The notes under the pieces are model-generated. The model did no database searches. It was not told the origin of the DNA and saw only the letters and a list, made by a program, of their open reading frames with translations. Below are positions 56,531 through 64,000 of a stretch of 64,000 nt of DNA, one piece after another; within the stretch, counting starts at the first letter, position 1, and each line of letters begins with the position of its first letter. The DNA is from Pseudonocardia sp. EC080619-01 (GTDB taxonomy: Bacteria > Actinomycetota > Actinomycetes > Mycobacteriales > Pseudonocardiaceae), in contig NZ_CP012184.1 of NCBI RefSeq assembly GCF_001420995.1, positions 4,138,501 through 4,202,500 on the forward strand, written 5' to 3'. The position numbers were made by a program, and so were the translations under genes.

Positions 56531-57319
56531 TCACCAGACCTTCCAGGGGGCCTCGTTGCGGGACCAGAGCCCGTTGAGGTGCTGGAAGTCCTTGTAAGTG
56601 TCCATGGCCGACCAGAAGCCGTCGTGGCGGTGGACGTTCAGCTGGCCGTCGCGGGCGAGCTTCTGCAGCGGGGTGTGCTCCAGCCACAGCTGCGGGTCGT
56701 CGTCGAGGTAGTCGTCGAGGAACTCGCGCTTGAAGGCGAAGAACCCGCCGGAGACGAAGCCCGAGACCTGGGTGGGCTTCTCGTTGAACTCGACGACCTC
56801 GTCGCCCTCGACGTTCATCTCGCCGAACTTCGAGGTGGGGTGGACGCCGGTGACGGTGCCGACCTTCCCGGACTCCTCGTGCTCCTTGGTGAGCCGGACG
56901 AGGTCGATGTCGGAGACGCCGTCGCCGTAGGTCAGCAGGAAGTTGTCGGTGTCGACGTAGTCGCGGATCGCGCGGACGCGGGCGCCGGTCGCCGTCTCCA
57001 GGCCGGTCTCCGCGAAGGTGATCTCCCAGTCCTCGTCGACCCCGTTGTGGAAGTCGATCTGGTGCTTCTCACCCATGTTGAGCGTGAAGTCCGCCAGCCG
57101 CGCCCGGTAGTCGAGGAAGTACTCCTTGATGGCCCAGGACTTGTAGCCGAGGCAGAGGACGAAGCGGCGGAAGCCGGCCTGGCGGTAGAGCTTCATGATG
57201 TGCCAGACGATCGGGCGTCCGCCGATCTCCACCATGGCCTTGGGGAGGGACTCGCTGGCCTCGCGAATGCGGGTGCCCTGGCCTCCGCAGAGGATGACGA
57301 CTGGGGTGTCGGGGTGCAT
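56531..57319 (-). CDS. rfbF: Glucose-1-phosphate cytidylyltransferase, copy 1
   Basis: A 262-residue nucleotidyltransferase making CDP-glucose from CTP and glucose-1-phosphate. Signature VVILCGGQGTRIREASESLPKAM, then GGRPIVWHIMKLY, YGDGVSDID with metal-binding Asp, and the C-terminal DGFWSAMDTYKDFQHLNGLW typical of RfbF rather than RfbA. CDP-glucose normally feeds CDP-3,6-dideoxyhexoses through RfbG, but no RfbG is in this window. ATG start. It is about 85% identical by eye to the next gene, so the pair is a tandem duplication. Confidence 0.92.
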   Translation of the reverse strand: MHPDTPVVILCGGQGTRIREASESLPKAMVEIGGRPIVWHIMKLYRQAGFRRFVLCLGYKSWAIKEYFLDYRARLADFTLNMGEKHQIDFHNGVDEDWEITFAETGLETATGARVRAIRDYVDTDNFLLTYGDGVSDIDLVRLTKEHEESGKVGTVTGVHPTSKFGEMNVEGDEVVEFNEKPTQVSGFVSGGFFAFKREFLDDYLDDDPQLWLEHTPLQKLARDGQLNVHRHDGFWSAMDTYKDFQHLNGLWSRNEAPWKVW

Positions 57320-57464
57320 ACGGACCTTTCGTCGGCTCGGGGGAGCCGCTCGCCGGCGCTGGGGGGAGCGTGCCTCGGCCGGACAAGCTACTCGCTTTCC
57401 GGCTACCCGCGCCGATCACGGCGAGGACTGTGACCAAGCCCCCGACGGTGCCGGGAAACCCTGC

Positions 57465-58256
57465 TCACCAGGTCTTCCACGGTGCGTCGCCGCCTGACCA
57501 CAGGCCGTTGAGGTACTGGAAGTCCTTGTAGGTGTCCATCGCGCACCAGAAGCCGTCGTGCCGGTGGACGTTCAGCTGCCCGTCGCGGGCGAGCTTCTGC
57601 AGCGGCTCGTGCTCGAGCCACAGGTCGTCGCTCTCGGAGTCGAGGTACTCGGCCAGGAACTCGCGCCTGAACGCGAAGAACCCGCCGGAGACGAAGCCGG
57701 AGACCTGGGTCGGCTTCTCGTTGAACTCGACGACCTCGTCGCCCTCGACGTTCATCTCGCCGAACTTCGACGTCGGGTGGACGCCGGTGATCGTCCCGAG
57801 CTTCCCGGACGCCTCGTGCTCCGCGGCCAGCGCGGCGATGTCGATGTCGGAGACGCCGTCGCCGTAGGTCAGGAAGAAGTGGTCGGTGTCGACGTACGGG
57901 GCGATCTTCCGGACGCGGGCGCCGGTCGCGGCCTCCAGGCCGGTCTCGGCGAAGGTGATCTCCCAGTCCTCGTCGACGCCGCCATGGAAGTCGATGCGGT
58001 GGCGGTCGGACATGGCCAGGGTGAAGTCGACCTGACGGGCCCGGTAGTCGAGGAAGTACTCCTTGACCGCCCAGCTCTTGTAGCCGAGGCAGAGGACGAA
58101 GCGGCGGAAGCCGGCCTGGCGGTAGAGCTTCATGATGTGCCAGACGATCGGGCGGCCGCCCACCTCCACCATGGCCTTCGGGAGGGACTCGCTGGCCTCG
58201 CGGATGCGGGTGCCCTGGCCTCCGCAGAGGATGACGACGGGGGTGTCGGGGTGCAA
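57465..58256 (-). CDS. rfbF: Glucose-1-phosphate cytidylyltransferase, copy 2 (TTG start)
   Basis: A 263-residue paralogue with all catalytic motifs (CGGQGTRIREASESLPKAM, YGDGVSDID, DGFWCAMDTYKDFQYLNGLW). Where copy 1 has ATG-CAC-CCC, this copy has TTG-CAC-CCC, and the region just before is also alignable (GAGAGG in place of AAAGG), so TTG 58256 is the homologous start. The frame stays open upstream, but that part is not shared with copy 1. Differences cluster around residues 75-160. It could be lower-expressed or partly specialised. Confidence 0.88.
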   Translation of the reverse strand: MHPDTPVVILCGGQGTRIREASESLPKAMVEVGGRPIVWHIMKLYRQAGFRRFVLCLGYKSWAVKEYFLDYRARQVDFTLAMSDRHRIDFHGGVDEDWEITFAETGLEAATGARVRKIAPYVDTDHFFLTYGDGVSDIDIAALAAEHEASGKLGTITGVHPTSKFGEMNVEGDEVVEFNEKPTQVSGFVSGGFFAFRREFLAEYLDSESDDLWLEHEPLQKLARDGQLNVHRHDGFWCAMDTYKDFQYLNGLWSGGDAPWKTW

Positions 58257-58596
58257 TGCGGGCCTCTCGTCGGCGCTGGGGGCGCGTGCTTCGACGGATG
58301 AAAGTACCGCGCAGCGGATCGCCAGCCCTCCGCGGATGCCTCGACCGGTCTCTGGAAGATCAGTAACGGCTACCCCCGTCTGGTCGATGTACGGGCGTAA
58401 AAGTCCTGACCACGGCAACTGTGTGCAATATTCGCAGCACTGAGCACGCTCCCGAGTTACCCCCGATGGGGTAACGCATTAGGCTCCGTGTCGGAGGACG
58501 TCGAGCGGCTGCGCGACGTCGGTGCCCGCGTCTTCGGACGTCGAAGCACCTCTTCGTCAGCCGTGATCATCACCAAGCGCATGATCGGGATGGCGG
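58257..58596 (+). other. Divergent control region between rfbF copy 2 and the BY-kinase gene
   Basis: 340 bases, lower in GC than the backbone, with no supported gene. It contains the palindromic promoter/operator (separate entry) near 58456-58485 and about 105 bases of leader before the BY-kinase ATG, in which no strong Shine-Dalgarno is seen. No clear minus-strand promoter for rfbF copy 2 was found. Confidence 0.4.
58456..58485 (+). promoter_or_regulatory. Palindromic operator overlapping a candidate promoter
   Basis: GTTACCCC (58456-58463) and GGGGTAAC (58468-58475) form a perfect 8-bp palindrome around CGAT. TTACCC within the left arm and TAGGCT (58480-58485) are 17 bases apart and could be the -35 and -10 of the second polysaccharide operon, so a repressor bound to the palindrome would block it. 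Confidence 0.45.
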
Positions 58597-60099
58597 ATGA
58601 ATTTGCGTGGGCACCTTCGTGTGCTGGGCGAGCGCTGGATCGTCATCGCAGTCTGTGTCGGGCTGGGGATGCTCAGCGCTGCTGCGGTCTCGTTCGGACG
58701 ATCGCCGGAGTACACGGCGCAGACCTCGTTGTTCGTGACGACTCAGGTCGTCAACAACCCGCAGGACGCCTACCAGGGTGCCCAGCTCTCCCAGGACCGC
58801 ATCACCTCCTACGTCGAGTTGGTGACCGGCGACCGGGTGCTCGGAGAGACAGGTCGACGTCTAGGGCTCGCGACGACGCCTGCCGATCTCGCAGCACAGG
58901 TGGGTACGAGCAGTTCTCCGAACTCCGTGATCTTCGGGGTGACGGCGACGGATCCGTCGCCCCAGCGGGCGGCCGACATCGCAAACACGGTCGCCGAGGT
59001 GACCGGCGAGGTCGTCGGGGAACTGGAACGGCCCCAGAACGACCAGAACCTCACCTACGTCGGAGCACGGGTGATCCAGCCGGCTGCCGTACCGGATACC
59101 CCGTCGTCACCGGGGGCGGCTTTCCTGCTCGCACTGGGGTTGGCGGTCGGGCTGGTGATCGGTGTGGTTGCGGCCTATGTCCGCGACGCGCTCGACAACA
59201 CTGTGACCACCTCCGACGAGGCAGCCGCGATCGTGAAGGCGCCGGCCCTCGGCGCGGTCCTGCTGGACCCGAGCGTTCCGGCCACGCCACTCACCGTTCA
59301 CGAGTCGCCGAACACCCCGATCTCCGAGAACTTCCGGCGGATCCGTACGAACCTGCAGTTCGTCGACGTGGACAAACCGCGGAAGGTCGTGGTCGTCACC
59401 AGTGGTGTCGCTGGAGAAGGTAAGTCGACCACCACCGCCAACCTGGCCACCGCGGTGGCGTCCACGGGGCGGCGAGTCCTACTGATCGAAGGTGATCTGC
59501 GTCGTCCGGGCGTCTCGGCGCTGTTCGGCGTCGACCGGGCTGTCGGACTGACGACCGTCCTCTCCGGCGGGTTGTCGCTCGGGCGTGCCGTTCACAACTG
59601 GGGCGGTGGTTCGCTGGATCTGCTTCCGAGCGGTGTGCTTCCGCCGAATCCGAGTGAGCTTCTCGGAAGCAATCAGATGCGTACTCTGCTCCACGAGGCA
59701 CGGGTCACCTACGACCTCGTTCTCATCGACACCCCGCCGGTGCTACCGGTCGCCGATGCCGCTGCGCTCCTTCCCGCTACCGACGGAGCGCTGCTGCTCT
59801 GCGGTTACGGCCGCACCACGACTCAGCAACTCTCCTCTGCTTCCCATGCGCTGCGTGCGGTGTCCGGAAACGTCCTCGGCGTGATTCTCACGCTCGTGCC
59901 CGCTCGGCGTATCGGTCGCGACTCCGGCTACGACGGCACCTACGAGAGCGTGCGTGACGGCCAGGCCGGTGGGACCTATCGCCACGGCGCGGCCGAGGAC
60001 TCCCCTCCGCGCGCCTCAGCGGGATGGCCGCGTTCTGCGAGCGCATCGGCTCCGCGGGCCAGCGAGCGAACCACATGGGTGCAACGTCCTGGCCGCTGA
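58597..60099 (+). CDS. Wzz-type tyrosine autokinase (BY-kinase) of polysaccharide synthesis
   Basis: A 500-residue bifunctional protein. Residues 1-195 form a Wzz/PCP part with helices at about 12-32 and 172-195. The cytoplasmic kinase has Walker A in SGVAGEGKSTTT (about 269-280), Walker A' in VLLIEGDLRRP (about 294-304) and Walker B in LVLIDTPP (about 374-381). The C-terminal tail holds a Tyr cluster (YDGTYESV... TYRHG) for autophosphorylation. Such proteins control polymer length and export together with Wzy. Unlike the shorter Wzz-like gene in the first island, it is intact. Codon use is noticeably less GC3-biased than in the backbone genes. Confidence 0.92.
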   Translation: MNLRGHLRVLGERWIVIAVCVGLGMLSAAAVSFGRSPEYTAQTSLFVTTQVVNNPQDAYQGAQLSQDRITSYVELVTGDRVLGETGRRLGLATTPADLAAQVGTSSSPNSVIFGVTATDPSPQRAADIANTVAEVTGEVVGELERPQNDQNLTYVGARVIQPAAVPDTPSSPGAAFLLALGLAVGLVIGVVAAYVRDALDNTVTTSDEAAAIVKAPALGAVLLDPSVPATPLTVHESPNTPISENFRRIRTNLQFVDVDKPRKVVVVTSGVAGEGKSTTTANLATAVASTGRRVLLIEGDLRRPGVSALFGVDRAVGLTTVLSGGLSLGRAVHNWGGGSLDLLPSGVLPPNPSELLGSNQMRTLLHEARVTYDLVLIDTPPVLPVADAAALLPATDGALLLCGYGRTTTQQLSSASHALRAVSGNVLGVILTLVPARRIGRDSGYDGTYESVRDGQAGGTYRHGAAEDSPPRASAGWPRSASASAPRASERTTWVQRPGR

Positions 60100-60145
60100 T
60101 CGAGCCGTCCGAGTCCCGTGAGGGTGCGAGGGAGATGAGAACTAC

Positions 60146-61270
60146 GTGCACATCAGCATGATCGGTACGCGAGGAGTTCCCGCACGCTATGGCGGATTCG
60201 AGACCGCCGTGGAGGAGATCGGGCGCCGGCTAGCGGACAGAGGACACCAGGTCACCGTCTACTGCCGTGGCCGGGACGATGCGTCCACCCACCATCTCGG
60301 CATGCGGCGGGTCGTGCTTCCGAGCTTGCGGGGCCGCTCAGTCGAAACGCTCTCACACACGTTCCTGTCGGTCTTGCATGCTGTCCGACGTCGGCATCAG
60401 CCGGACGTCGCTCTCGTGTTCAACGCGGCCAACGCTCCACTGATCATCTTCCTGAAGATCCTTCGGATACCGGTGGCAGTGCATGTGGACGGGCTCGAGT
60501 GGCGCAGGGCGAAATGGGGTCGTGCTGGTCGCACCTACTACCTGCTGTGCGAGCGGTTCGCTGCCCGAATGGCCGATGCATTGATCGCCGATGCTCGCGG
60601 TATCGAGGACTACTACCGTCACAAGTACGGGGTGGGCAGCGACTTCATCGCCTACGGCGCTCCCGAGGTCGAACCGGACAGACCCGAGTTGCTGGATCCG
60701 CTTGGCCTCGAAGCCGGCCGCTATCACCTGGTCGTCGCGCGCATGGAGCCGGAGAACCACGTCGACGTGATCGTGGACGGCTACACGCGTAGCGGCGCTG
60801 TGCTGCCGCTGGTCGTTGTCGGGTCCGTGCCGTACGAGACCGAGTACAACCGCCGTGTAGCCGATCTCGCCGCCGCCGACGAACGGGTTCAGCTGGTCGG
60901 GGCGGTGTGGGATCAGGATCTGCTGGACCAGCTCTATGCAAACTGCGCCAGTTATCTACACGGGCACTCGGTCGGCGGCACCAACCCGTCGCTGCTGCGC
61001 GCGATGGGCGCCGGTGCTTACGTCGTCGCCTGGGACGTCGACTTCAATCGCGAGATCGTCCGGGACGACGGTTCGTACTTCGGTGATGCCACTGCGGTGG
61101 CCGAACGGGTCGAGGACGTCGAGGCCGCGCCGGACAGGGTCGAGGAGCAAGGACGGGCCGGCAAGAAGCACGTCCTGGCGACCTACGCCTGGGAGGCGGT
61201 GACCGAGGACTACGAGGCCCTCGCCCGGCGCCTGGACGCTCGGGGCCGCGACGGCGCGGCCGGACGGTGA
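60146..61270 (+). CDS. Glycosyltransferase (DUF1972/GT4, rhamnosyltransferase-like)
   Basis: A 374-residue GT-B enzyme. The N-terminus ISMIGTRGVPARYGGFETAVEEIG is the DUF1972 signature of transferases such as WchF/WcaJ-associated rhamnosyltransferases, followed by VFNAANAPLIIFLKILRIPVAVHVDGLEWRRAKW (in register) and YLHGHSVGGTNPSLLRAMGAG in the donor domain. It probably adds the second sugar, often rhamnose beta-linked to glucose, to the lipid-linked primer. GTG 60146 has GGGAGATG upstream. It follows the BY-kinase by 46 bases. Confidence 0.87.
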   Translation: MHISMIGTRGVPARYGGFETAVEEIGRRLADRGHQVTVYCRGRDDASTHHLGMRRVVLPSLRGRSVETLSHTFLSVLHAVRRRHQPDVALVFNAANAPLIIFLKILRIPVAVHVDGLEWRRAKWGRAGRTYYLLCERFAARMADALIADARGIEDYYRHKYGVGSDFIAYGAPEVEPDRPELLDPLGLEAGRYHLVVARMEPENHVDVIVDGYTRSGAVLPLVVVGSVPYETEYNRRVADLAAADERVQLVGAVWDQDLLDQLYANCASYLHGHSVGGTNPSLLRAMGAGAYVVAWDVDFNREIVRDDGSYFGDATAVAERVEDVEAAPDRVEEQGRAGKKHVLATYAWEAVTEDYEALARRLDARGRDGAAGR

Positions 61271-61283
61271 AGGGGGCAGTCCG

Positions 61284-62729
61284 TTGAGGGCGATCTCCCG
61301 ATTGCTCCGCGGTAGGCCGGCCGACCTCGTCGGCCCGGCACTCGTGGCGGCGATCGTCGCCGGCGTCGTGCCGATCGGATACGCGGTGGCAGCACTGACC
61401 CATCGCAACGGGAGTGTTGTCGGTGTCGTGCTGGTCCTCGTCCTGGTCGCGCTGGTCGCAGCGGCGACGGCACCGGTTCACGTCCTGCCTTCCGCGGCAC
61501 TCGTCCTCTATGCAGTGCTACCCCAGCAACTGATCGGCTACGGGTACTTCGGTCTCACCCCGGCCCTGGTGGTGATCCTCTTCTGGGCGGTGCGGAGGTG
61601 GCCTGCGGCGCCGGCTGTTCGTCCTGACCCGATCCACCGGGGGTGGCTCGCAGCGCGGTTCGCAGCGGCGCTACTCGTGCTGTGGACCACCTACCTGATG
61701 CTGGTCCGGCCTCCGATCGTAAGCGGCGGGGGCCCGTCGGCCCGGGAGTGGCTGATCAGCTTCGCTGTCGGCACCGTGCTCGTACTCTTCGTGCGGGTGT
61801 CCGGTCGTGAAGCCGATCTACTCGTGCGGACGCTGGCGGTGGTGACCGTCGCTGCGGCCGTGTTCGCCGTGGTCGAGGTCGCGATCCAGCAGAACCCGAT
61901 CTACATGCCGCTCTATGACGCGGTCGGTCGGGGCCTTCAGCTCGACGGTGGTGTTCATCGCGCCAGCGTCGGGTTCGGGCACCCGCTGTATGCCGGGACC
62001 TTCTTCACGGTGGCCTTCGCAGTGTTCTTCGTCCGCTGGATCGACGACGTGCCGCAGAGCCTGATCCCGCTGATCGCCGCTGTCGCGGGTGCGGCCTCGA
62101 CAGTGTCTCGCGGTGCACTCGCGGTCGCCTCTGTCGTCGGCGCGGTCGTCACCGTCGTCCGTCTGCCACAGCTGCGTCGCACCCGATCTCCGAAGCCCAT
62201 GCGGCTGCTCGCGCTGGCGCCCTTGGCAGTTGCAGCGGTGGCGGCCTCGGGTCTCCTCGGAGCACGGACGAGCACCGGCGAAGCCGCACGATCCAGTGAG
62301 GTGCGGGGGGACAACGTGGCCGAGGCCATTGCGTTGGCGCGTTCCTCCGGCTGGACCGGCAGCGGGCCGACCACGGCAGACCCGCTCACCATCGCGCTCT
62401 CGCACGGCGCCTACCCGATGGAGAACTCCCTGCTGCAGATTCTCGTCAGCCTGGGTGTTCCCGGCCTGGTGCTGCTCCTGGCGACGCTGGCCCTGGTGGT
62501 AGCCGCAGCAGCGCGTTCGGGTGCGCACGCCGGAGCCGCCGGTGTCGTGGCCTTCGCCGCGGTGACGGCCGGCTACAACGGCCTGGAGGGGCTCCTCCCG
62601 CTGCACAGCCTCCTTGGTCTGGTCTTCCTGCTCTGCCTGGCCGGTGGGCAGTTGCCGGCTCGGACCGACTCTCCCCGCACAACGTCCCCGGGCCTCCGGG
62701 CCCCACGACCTTCGAACGGACCGGTGTGA
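61284..62729 (+). CDS. O-antigen-ligase/Wzy-family membrane protein
   Basis: A 481-residue polytopic protein with about 11 hydrophobic segments spread over residues ~15-460. It has the Wzy/ligase-type feature of an extracytoplasmic loop ending in SHGAYPMENSLLQILVSLGVPGLVLL (about 370-395), where His and Asn-Ser stand in the place of the HN motif. It would polymerise the second locus's repeat unit or ligate it. The TTG start (61284) has AGGGGG upstream and lies 13 bases after the glycosyltransferase. No fused flippase domain is present, in contrast to the first island. Confidence 0.82.
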   Translation: MRAISRLLRGRPADLVGPALVAAIVAGVVPIGYAVAALTHRNGSVVGVVLVLVLVALVAAATAPVHVLPSAALVLYAVLPQQLIGYGYFGLTPALVVILFWAVRRWPAAPAVRPDPIHRGWLAARFAAALLVLWTTYLMLVRPPIVSGGGPSAREWLISFAVGTVLVLFVRVSGREADLLVRTLAVVTVAAAVFAVVEVAIQQNPIYMPLYDAVGRGLQLDGGVHRASVGFGHPLYAGTFFTVAFAVFFVRWIDDVPQSLIPLIAAVAGAASTVSRGALAVASVVGAVVTVVRLPQLRRTRSPKPMRLLALAPLAVAAVAASGLLGARTSTGEAARSSEVRGDNVAEAIALARSSGWTGSGPTTADPLTIALSHGAYPMENSLLQILVSLGVPGLVLLLATLALVVAAAARSGAHAGAAGVVAFAAVTAGYNGLEGLLPLHSLLGLVFLLCLAGGQLPARTDSPRTTSPGLRAPRPSNGPV

Positions 62730-63751
62730 ACCCCACTCTCTCCACCCTGGTCGTCGTGATCACGTATCGGTCCGGCGCCGCCGTGGCCGACCTTGCCGCG
62801 ACCATCAGCGGCTGGCTCATCGGCGGATCAGATCGCGCGGCGGTGTTCCTGGACAACAGTGACGACCACGAGTGCGTCGCGACGGCGCGTGCCGCGGTCG
62901 ACCCGTCCGTGTCCGACCGGTTCCTGGCCGAGGTCGCGCCGTGCAACCTCGGGTTCTCCTTCGGCGTCAACCACGCCGTCGAGCTCGGCAGGGCACGATG
63001 GGGCGAGCCGCAGGTCGTCCTGCTGCACAATCCGGACGTCGCGACCTCCGCGCAGGTTCTGGACCGCGTCGTGGCGCTCGCCGAGGAGCCTGGCATCGGC
63101 GTCGCGGCACCGACCCTTCTGGCACCCGACGGGACCGTCGACCGTGGCTCGGCCCGCAGGGTCTGGAACAAGCGCCGGTTGTTCGCGACGCTGGTCGGTC
63201 TGCCTGCGCTACCTGGGCTACTGGGGACCCCACGGCGCTCGATCTCCGTCGACGGCCCGGGCGTGCATGACGTCGACTTCACCTCCGGTGCCTATATGGC
63301 GATCCGCAAGGAGGTGTTCGGCAGGGGGCTGGACACCCGGCTCCCGATGTATCTCGAGGACCAGGAGATCTGTCATCGGTCGCACGCCCTCGGATATCGG
63401 GTCGTGGTGTCCGGTGACCTGTCCGCCGAGCACGTCGGCGGGGTCAGCCGGAAGTCGAACACGGCGCAGCGCCGCCAGCTCCGGCTCATGGAACTGGTCG
63501 TCGCCCCCTGTCTGTCGCTGATGGACACTTCCGGGGTAGGCGAGAGTCCACTGAAGCTGCTGGTGGCGGCCGGTGGCCTGGTCAGGGGAGCACTGGCGGT
63601 CCCGGCGGCGTTCGGGCAGCGGCGGGAGCGCGCCACCTGGTTGCGCGACCAGCTGACGCTCTCGGTGTGGTTCGTCCGGTGGGCGGTGACCCCTGGCCCG
63701 ATCGGGGACGTCGAGTGGAACCGGTCGACGCGGCCGACGGAAGCGGGCTGA
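62726..63751 (+). CDS. GT2-family glycosyltransferase (rhamnosyltransferase-like)
   Basis: A 341-residue GT-A enzyme: LVVVITYRSGAAVADL and FLDNSDDHE at the nucleotide-binding end, NLGFSFGVNHAVELGRARWGEPQVVLLHNPDV with the metal-binding region, FTSGAYMAIRKEVF, and MYLEDQEICHRSHALGYRVVV with the catalytic Glu-Asp. It resembles WbbL/RfbN-type rhamnosyltransferases. The GTG start overlaps the upstream stop by four bases, placing it in the same operon. The C-terminal part is a basic amphipathic region probably at the membrane. Confidence 0.88.
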   Translation: MNPTLSTLVVVITYRSGAAVADLAATISGWLIGGSDRAAVFLDNSDDHECVATARAAVDPSVSDRFLAEVAPCNLGFSFGVNHAVELGRARWGEPQVVLLHNPDVATSAQVLDRVVALAEEPGIGVAAPTLLAPDGTVDRGSARRVWNKRRLFATLVGLPALPGLLGTPRRSISVDGPGVHDVDFTSGAYMAIRKEVFGRGLDTRLPMYLEDQEICHRSHALGYRVVVSGDLSAEHVGGVSRKSNTAQRRQLRLMELVVAPCLSLMDTSGVGESPLKLLVAAGGLVRGALAVPAAFGQRRERATWLRDQLTLSVWFVRWAVTPGPIGDVEWNRSTRPTEAG

Positions 63752-63757
63752 TCGACG

Positions 63758-64000
63758 ATGCGTGTACTCCTGGCCAGCAAGTTCTTGCACCGGGTGGGCG
63801 GCGTGGAGACGTACCTGGAATGGCTCGCGGGCGAGCTCACAACCCGCGGTCACGAGGTGGCCTTGTTCGGGATGGAGGCACCGAGTGGATCGTCGCCCAT
63901 CGCGCCCGGCTCTCCTCGATTCGAGACGCCCGCTCGCAGCTACACATCCGGAAGTCTTCGGGAGCGGCTCGACGACGCGGCGAGCAGCGTCTACTCGGTG
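63758..64000 (+). CDS. GT4-family glycosyltransferase (N-terminal part, runs off window)
   Basis: The first 81 codons of a GT-B enzyme beginning MRVLLASKFLHRVGGVETYL, followed by EWLAGELTTRGHEVALFGM, the typical N-terminal glycine-rich and helix region of GT4 transferases. The ATG lies 6 bases after the preceding GT2 stop, so it continues the second polysaccharide operon. Nothing can be said about the donor or acceptor from this part. Confidence 0.8.
   Translation, partial: MRVLLASKFLHRVGGVETYLEWLAGELTTRGHEVALFGMEAPSGSSPIAPGSPRFETPARSYTSGSLRERLDDAASSVYSV

Overview
The window is very GC-rich, densely coded DNA with many GTG starts, 4-base GTGA/ATGA gene overlaps and TANNNT boxes a few bases upstream of start codons. 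The order lppZ - doxX - (PH protein) - ilvB-ilvN-ilvC - serA - leuB - gltX - tRNAs - IclR regulator - leuC-leuD - hupB - mutT1 - ppk1 - fbiD/cofC - gpsA follows, gene for gene, the Rv3006 to Rv2982c block of Mycobacterium tuberculosis with insertions. This points to an actinomycete, most likely of the Pseudonocardiaceae. The exact genus is an inference.

Layout. 1-3.5 kb: an LppZ-like lipoprotein, a 2-hydroxyacid dehydrogenase, a DoxX-type membrane protein coupled to an aminoglycoside-phosphotransferase-fold kinase, and a VOC protein. 3.5-9 kb: an aldo/keto reductase, three small secreted proteins (two are paralogues), and a rifampin-phosphotransferase-like PEP-synthase relative. 9-21.3 kb: branched-chain amino-acid and serine synthesis (ilvD, ilvBNC behind an attenuator with a 15-codon Ile/Leu/Val leader peptide, serA, leuB), mixed with a selenium-binding-protein-56 homologue, a PH protein and an LLM flavoenzyme. 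21.3-24.5 kb: an EthD-like protein, gltX followed by tRNA-Gln(CTG) and tRNA-Glu(CTC), then a membrane protein/regulator pair. 24.6-30.6 kb: a membrane-anchored Hsp70-like protein, the IclR regulator divergent from leuCD, and an HU protein with a long Ala/Lys-rich tail.

31.2-43.1 kb is an exopolysaccharide island lying between hupB and mutT1, which are neighbours in M. tuberculosis. It encodes an initiating sugar transferase, one protein that joins a Wzy/O-antigen-ligase-like part to a MurJ/Wzx-like flippase, a NodB deacetylase, a GT4 glycosyltransferase, a Wzz-like chain-length protein interrupted by a frameshift, a cytochrome P450, a BioF2-type acyltransferase and, on the opposite strand, a GH26-like lipoprotein with another GT4 enzyme. 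43.1-50.4 kb returns to the conserved backbone (mutT1, ppk1, fbiD, plsC-gpsA) plus a trans-sulfuration-type PLP enzyme. 50.4-55.1 kb is a small stress-type group (alcohol dehydrogenase, SDR, GAF-ANTAR protein, HNH nuclease, two small Cys-rich proteins) with SigF/SigB-like promoter matches. 55.4-64 kb is a second cell-surface polysaccharide locus: an LCP ligase, two tandem glucose-1-phosphate cytidylyltransferases, a Wzz/BY-kinase, glycosyltransferases and a second O-antigen-ligase-like membrane protein. The last gene runs off the window.

The strongest candidate for something not previously described is the first island, with its single-chain polymerase-flippase fusion, P450 and acyltransferase. 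Other notable items are the probably leaderless ilv leader peptide built from rare codons, a dispersed palindrome found behind both leuB and gpsA, and the pair of small secreted paralogues.
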